NCBI RefSeq assembly: GCF_009729095.1
Contig: NZ_VTGX01000002.1
Span: 496,001 to 560,000, forward strand
Origin: Mycolicibacterium sp. CBMA 247
GTDB taxonomy: Bacteria > Actinomycetota > Actinomycetes > Mycobacteriales > Mycobacteriaceae
Direction of reading: 5' to 3'
DNA length: 64,000 nt
Shown here: positions 61,879 to 64,000 of the stretch, in pieces
How positions within the stretch are numbered: position 1 is the first letter of the stretch
Layout of the letters: each line of letters opens with the position of its first letter
Made by a program: the position numbers and the translations under genes
The notes under the pieces: model-generated
What the model was told of the DNA's origin: nothing
The model's database searches: none
The model's input: the letters and a program-made list of their open reading frames with translations, nothing else

Positions 61879-62855
61879 GCCGAAGGGGTCGCGCCGAACC
61901 AGCGTTTGCACGAACGCGTGAGCACGCTTTGTTCGGCGTAACCGAGTTGGCGGCAGAGCTGATCGAGGCTGAGATCGGTGTCGAGCAACAGTCGTTGGGC
62001 GGCCTCACGGCGGGTCTGGTCGACCAGGTCTGCGAATGTTGCCTGTTCGGCGGCCAGTCGCCGCTGCAGGGTTTTGGGGTGGACACCGATGTGGCGGGCG
62101 ATGTCGGTCAGACCGACGGCCCCGGTGGGCAGCAGTTGACGTACCAGGCTGCGTACCAGCTTGCTGGTGGCCGGGCGGTAGTCGCCGAGAGTGCCGGCGA
62201 GATAGTCGACGGCGGTCTGGTGGGCGACATGATCGGTGGGCAGCGGTCGTTGTAGATCGTTGGTGCGCAACGTGAATCCTCCGACCGGTTCGCAAAAGCT
62301 GGGCGGGCAACCGAAATAACTCTGGTAGTCATCGGCCGGGGTCAGCGCGGGATGCGGCAGATGCACGGCGACAGGACGGTAGGCGGCGCCCAGGAACAGG
62401 CGCAGCACCTGCAGCGTCACGCCCAGGGATAGTTCGACGGCCTGAGCTTGCGGCAGCAACGGATCCAGCAGGTATTCGAATTCGAAGCGGCGCAGATCGG
62501 GGTCGATATGAGCCGTCATCCGCGCGCTGATGGAGGGACTGTAGGAGGCCATGAACCTGTCGAAGAGCACGAAGGCATCGGCAACCGTGGCAGCGTTTCG
62601 GGCGGCCAAGCCGACCGCGCCGAGGATGTCGATGCCCTGCCGGCGGGCCAACCGCCGCCCTAGATCGGGGGTTTCGAGTGCGGCGGCGGTGCTTTCGAGC
62701 ATGCGGGCCCCGTTGGGCAGCGAGATGAACCGGTCGTGGCGACCCACGTCGTCGTAGGGGATGTGGGCCGCGACGAGGAGGGCACGACTGTCGCCACCGA
62801 GTTCGGTGACCAGCTGGTGAAAATTCGTCAGCGCCGTCCCCCGAATCACCGCCAT
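61809..62855 (-). CDS. AraC-family regulator (OruR/ArgR-like N-terminus)
   Basis: The product is 348 aa. The N-terminal Arabinose_bd-type domain (residues 1-190, FHQLVTELGGDSRALLVAAHIPYDD) is followed by the AraC double HTH (VGLTDIARHIGVHPKTLQRRLAAEQATFADLVDQTRREAAQRLL, then LSLDQLCRQLGYAEQSVLTRSCKRWFGATPSAYR). ATG at 62855 is preferred; the open frame extends upstream without recognisable sequence. Direct repeats overlap its start. Confidence 0.9.
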   Translation of the reverse strand: MAVIRGTALTNFHQLVTELGGDSRALLVAAHIPYDDVGRHDRFISLPNGARMLESTAAALETPDLGRRLARRQGIDILGAVGLAARNAATVADAFVLFDRFMASYSPSISARMTAHIDPDLRRFEFEYLLDPLLPQAQAVELSLGVTLQVLRLFLGAAYRPVAVHLPHPALTPADDYQSYFGCPPSFCEPVGGFTLRTNDLQRPLPTDHVAHQTAVDYLAGTLGDYRPATSKLVRSLVRQLLPTGAVGLTDIARHIGVHPKTLQRRLAAEQATFADLVDQTRREAAQRLLLDTDLSLDQLCRQLGYAEQSVLTRSCKRWFGATPSAYRSGAQYANISAKVSKAGLDTP

Positions 62856-62891
62856 GTCCCAGACTGTCAAATATCTGTCCCGAATTGTCAA
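62855..62891 (-). promoter_or_regulatory. AraC-type direct repeats at the regulator's promoter
   Basis: On the minus strand TTGACA-N5-GGACA occurs twice with a 21-base period; the downstream copy runs into the ATG of the AraC gene (GGGACATGG). Two half-sites in tandem separated by two helical turns is the usual AraC/XylS site layout. The position suggests autorepression, or that the true start lies slightly downstream. Confidence 0.55.
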
Positions 62892-63042
62892 GACGAATCG
62901 ACGGTGCTTGCTGCACAGTTGATGCCCGGGTTGGGGTGATTCGGGAAGTAGGGGCTGGGTGTCGGACGTGCCGGGTGATCGTGGCTGAACCTGATCGCTA
63001 CTCAAAACCACTTCGTGCCAACGAGATAGGAATGAATGTCGC

Positions 63043-64000
63043 GTGAACGGTAAATATCGTCGCCTGGCCAGATGTCTGGCCGCGGTAAGCACTGCGGTGC
63101 TCATGGCCGCCACCTCGGCGTGTTCTTCGGCGCCATCGGACAAGGCGGAGTCGGGTCACCTCACGACCGACGAGGCCAAAGCGATCGCCATGGACGCCTA
63201 CGTCTATGGCTACTCGTTGGTCACCGTGGAGATGACCAGGCGGGTGATGACCAACGTCGACAAGGTTCAATCCCCACGCGCCCCGATGGGGCAGCTGATG
63301 CGGATGCGGGAATACCCCAACGCCGCATTCCGTGACGTCACCGCCCCCAACGCGGACACCCTGTACACCAACGGGTTCATCGACGTCAAAGACGAGCCGT
63401 GGGTGCTGAGCCTGCCCGAGGCCAACGACCGTTACTACCTGTTCCCGATGCTCGACGGATACACCAATGTGTTTGAGGTGCCGGGCAAGCGCACCACGGG
63501 CACCGGCCCGCAGACCTACGCCATCACCGGGCCGAACTGGAAGGGCACACTCCCCGCCGGAGTGAAGGAGTACAAGTCGCCCACCTCGACGGTGTGGTTG
63601 CTAGGCCGCATCTACTGCACCGGCACGCCGGAGGACTATGCCGCCGTGCACAAGATGCAGGACGCAATCTCGTTGGTGCCGTTGAGTTCCTACGGCAAGC
63701 CGTACACCCCGCCGGCCGCCAAGGTGGACCCGAGCATCGACATGAAGACGCCCGTGCGCGATCAGGTCAACAACCTGAGCACCGAGGACTACTTCAACTT
63801 GCTGGCCACCCTGATGAAGGACAACCCGCCCGCCGAGGCCGACAAGCCGATGGTGGACAGGATGGCCAAGCTCGGCATCGCGCCCGGCGAGAAGTTCGAC
63901 ATCGACAAACTCGGTTCTGATGTCGCCGCGGCGTTGAAGTCGGTGCCCAAGGATGGGTTCGACAAGATCATGGCTCGCTTCAAGGACCTGCAGGACATCA
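63043..64000 (+). CDS. DUF1254/DUF1214 lipoprotein (partial)
   Basis: About 319 residues are present; the gene runs off the right edge. GTG start, lipoprotein signal with Cys27 (LMAATSAC). The DUF1254 domain is clear: AIAMDAYVYGYSLVTVEMTRR, NADTLYTNGFIDVKDEPWVLSLP, YYLFPMLDGYTNVFEVPGKRTTG, and WLLGRIYCTGTPEDYAAVH. The DUF1214 half would follow outside. These envelope proteins are widespread in mycobacteria and have no assigned reaction. It is divergent from the AraC gene and may be its target. Confidence 0.85.
   Translation, partial: MNGKYRRLARCLAAVSTAVLMAATSACSSAPSDKAESGHLTTDEAKAIAMDAYVYGYSLVTVEMTRRVMTNVDKVQSPRAPMGQLMRMREYPNAAFRDVTAPNADTLYTNGFIDVKDEPWVLSLPEANDRYYLFPMLDGYTNVFEVPGKRTTGTGPQTYAITGPNWKGTLPAGVKEYKSPTSTVWLLGRIYCTGTPEDYAAVHKMQDAISLVPLSSYGKPYTPPAAKVDPSIDMKTPVRDQVNNLSTEDYFNLLATLMKDNPPAEADKPMVDRMAKLGIAPGEKFDIDKLGSDVAAALKSVPKDGFDKIMARFKDLQDI

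Overview
The window is high-GC actinobacterial DNA from a mycobacterium, most likely an environmental, fast-growing one (Mycolicibacterium type). This rests on family content: an MmpS/MmpL pair, a second MmpS-like lipoprotein, a fused HadA/HadB-type dehydratase, a cutinase, a GjpA-like exported protein, a PPE remnant, DUF732/DUF2510 proteins, a noncanonical mycobacterial MTHFR and HelR. I found no rRNA, tRNA, CRISPR array, insertion sequence or phage gene. The broad catabolic repertoire (protocatechuate, sugars, aryl/alkyl alcohols and esters) fits a soil or water saprophyte.

Layout. 1-20 kb: envelope and secretion genes (dehydratase fragment, secreted lipase-like protein, MmpS-like lipoprotein, mmpS-mmpL operon, L,D-transpeptidase, proline-rich secreted protein, zinc-ribbon/DUF2510/DUF732 membrane protein, GjpA-like protein behind candidate tandem iron boxes), then an SDR, a GH5-like hydrolase, a Tat lipoprotein alpha/beta hydrolase with a divergent LysR regulator, and a VOC protein. 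20-24.5 kb: a leftward helR - FAD monooxygenase - TetR unit whose promoter region carries a rifamycin-associated element (RAE). 24.8-29.8 kb: IclR regulator and a leftward pobA-pcaH-pcaG-pcaB-pcaC operon taking 4-hydroxybenzoate to 3-oxoadipate enol-lactone; one sequence motif occurs in front of both the regulator and the operon. 30-33.9 kb: APC permease plus YtcJ-like amidohydrolase with a divergent TetR and a perfect 23-bp operator. 33.9-44.8 kb: a DeoR regulator and a nine-gene rightward run for an amino sugar or galactoside (KbaY-type aldolase, KbaZ/AgaZ-type protein, AgaS, BadF-type kinase, GH4 alpha-galactosidase, complete ABC importer). 44.8-53.8 kb: DUF3516 helicase, class III cyclase, cutinase, Nudix, small secreted or unknown proteins (one directly behind a strong Fur/Zur box), TetR and an esterase. 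53.8-60.8 kb: type II lumazine synthase and a leftward operon of metallo-beta-lactamase-fold hydrolase, SDR, sulfotransferase and alcohol dehydrogenase, divergent from an SDR-TetR pair with two operators between. 61-64 kb: MTHFR-like protein, AraC regulator with direct repeats at its promoter, and the start of a DUF1254 lipoprotein.

Regulatory structure is the richest part of the window. Two paralogous TetR proteins about 38 kb apart each have CTCTA-N6-TAGAG sites near an SDR gene. The RAE, the Fur/Zur box, the tandem iron-box candidates, the IclR motif pair and the AraC repeats each make a specific, testable prediction.

There are also several decayed genes: a LuxR HTH remnant, an LCM-type methyltransferase N-terminus, a frameshifted carboxymuconolactone-decarboxylase-family gene and a PPE gene stopped by one in-frame TAG.
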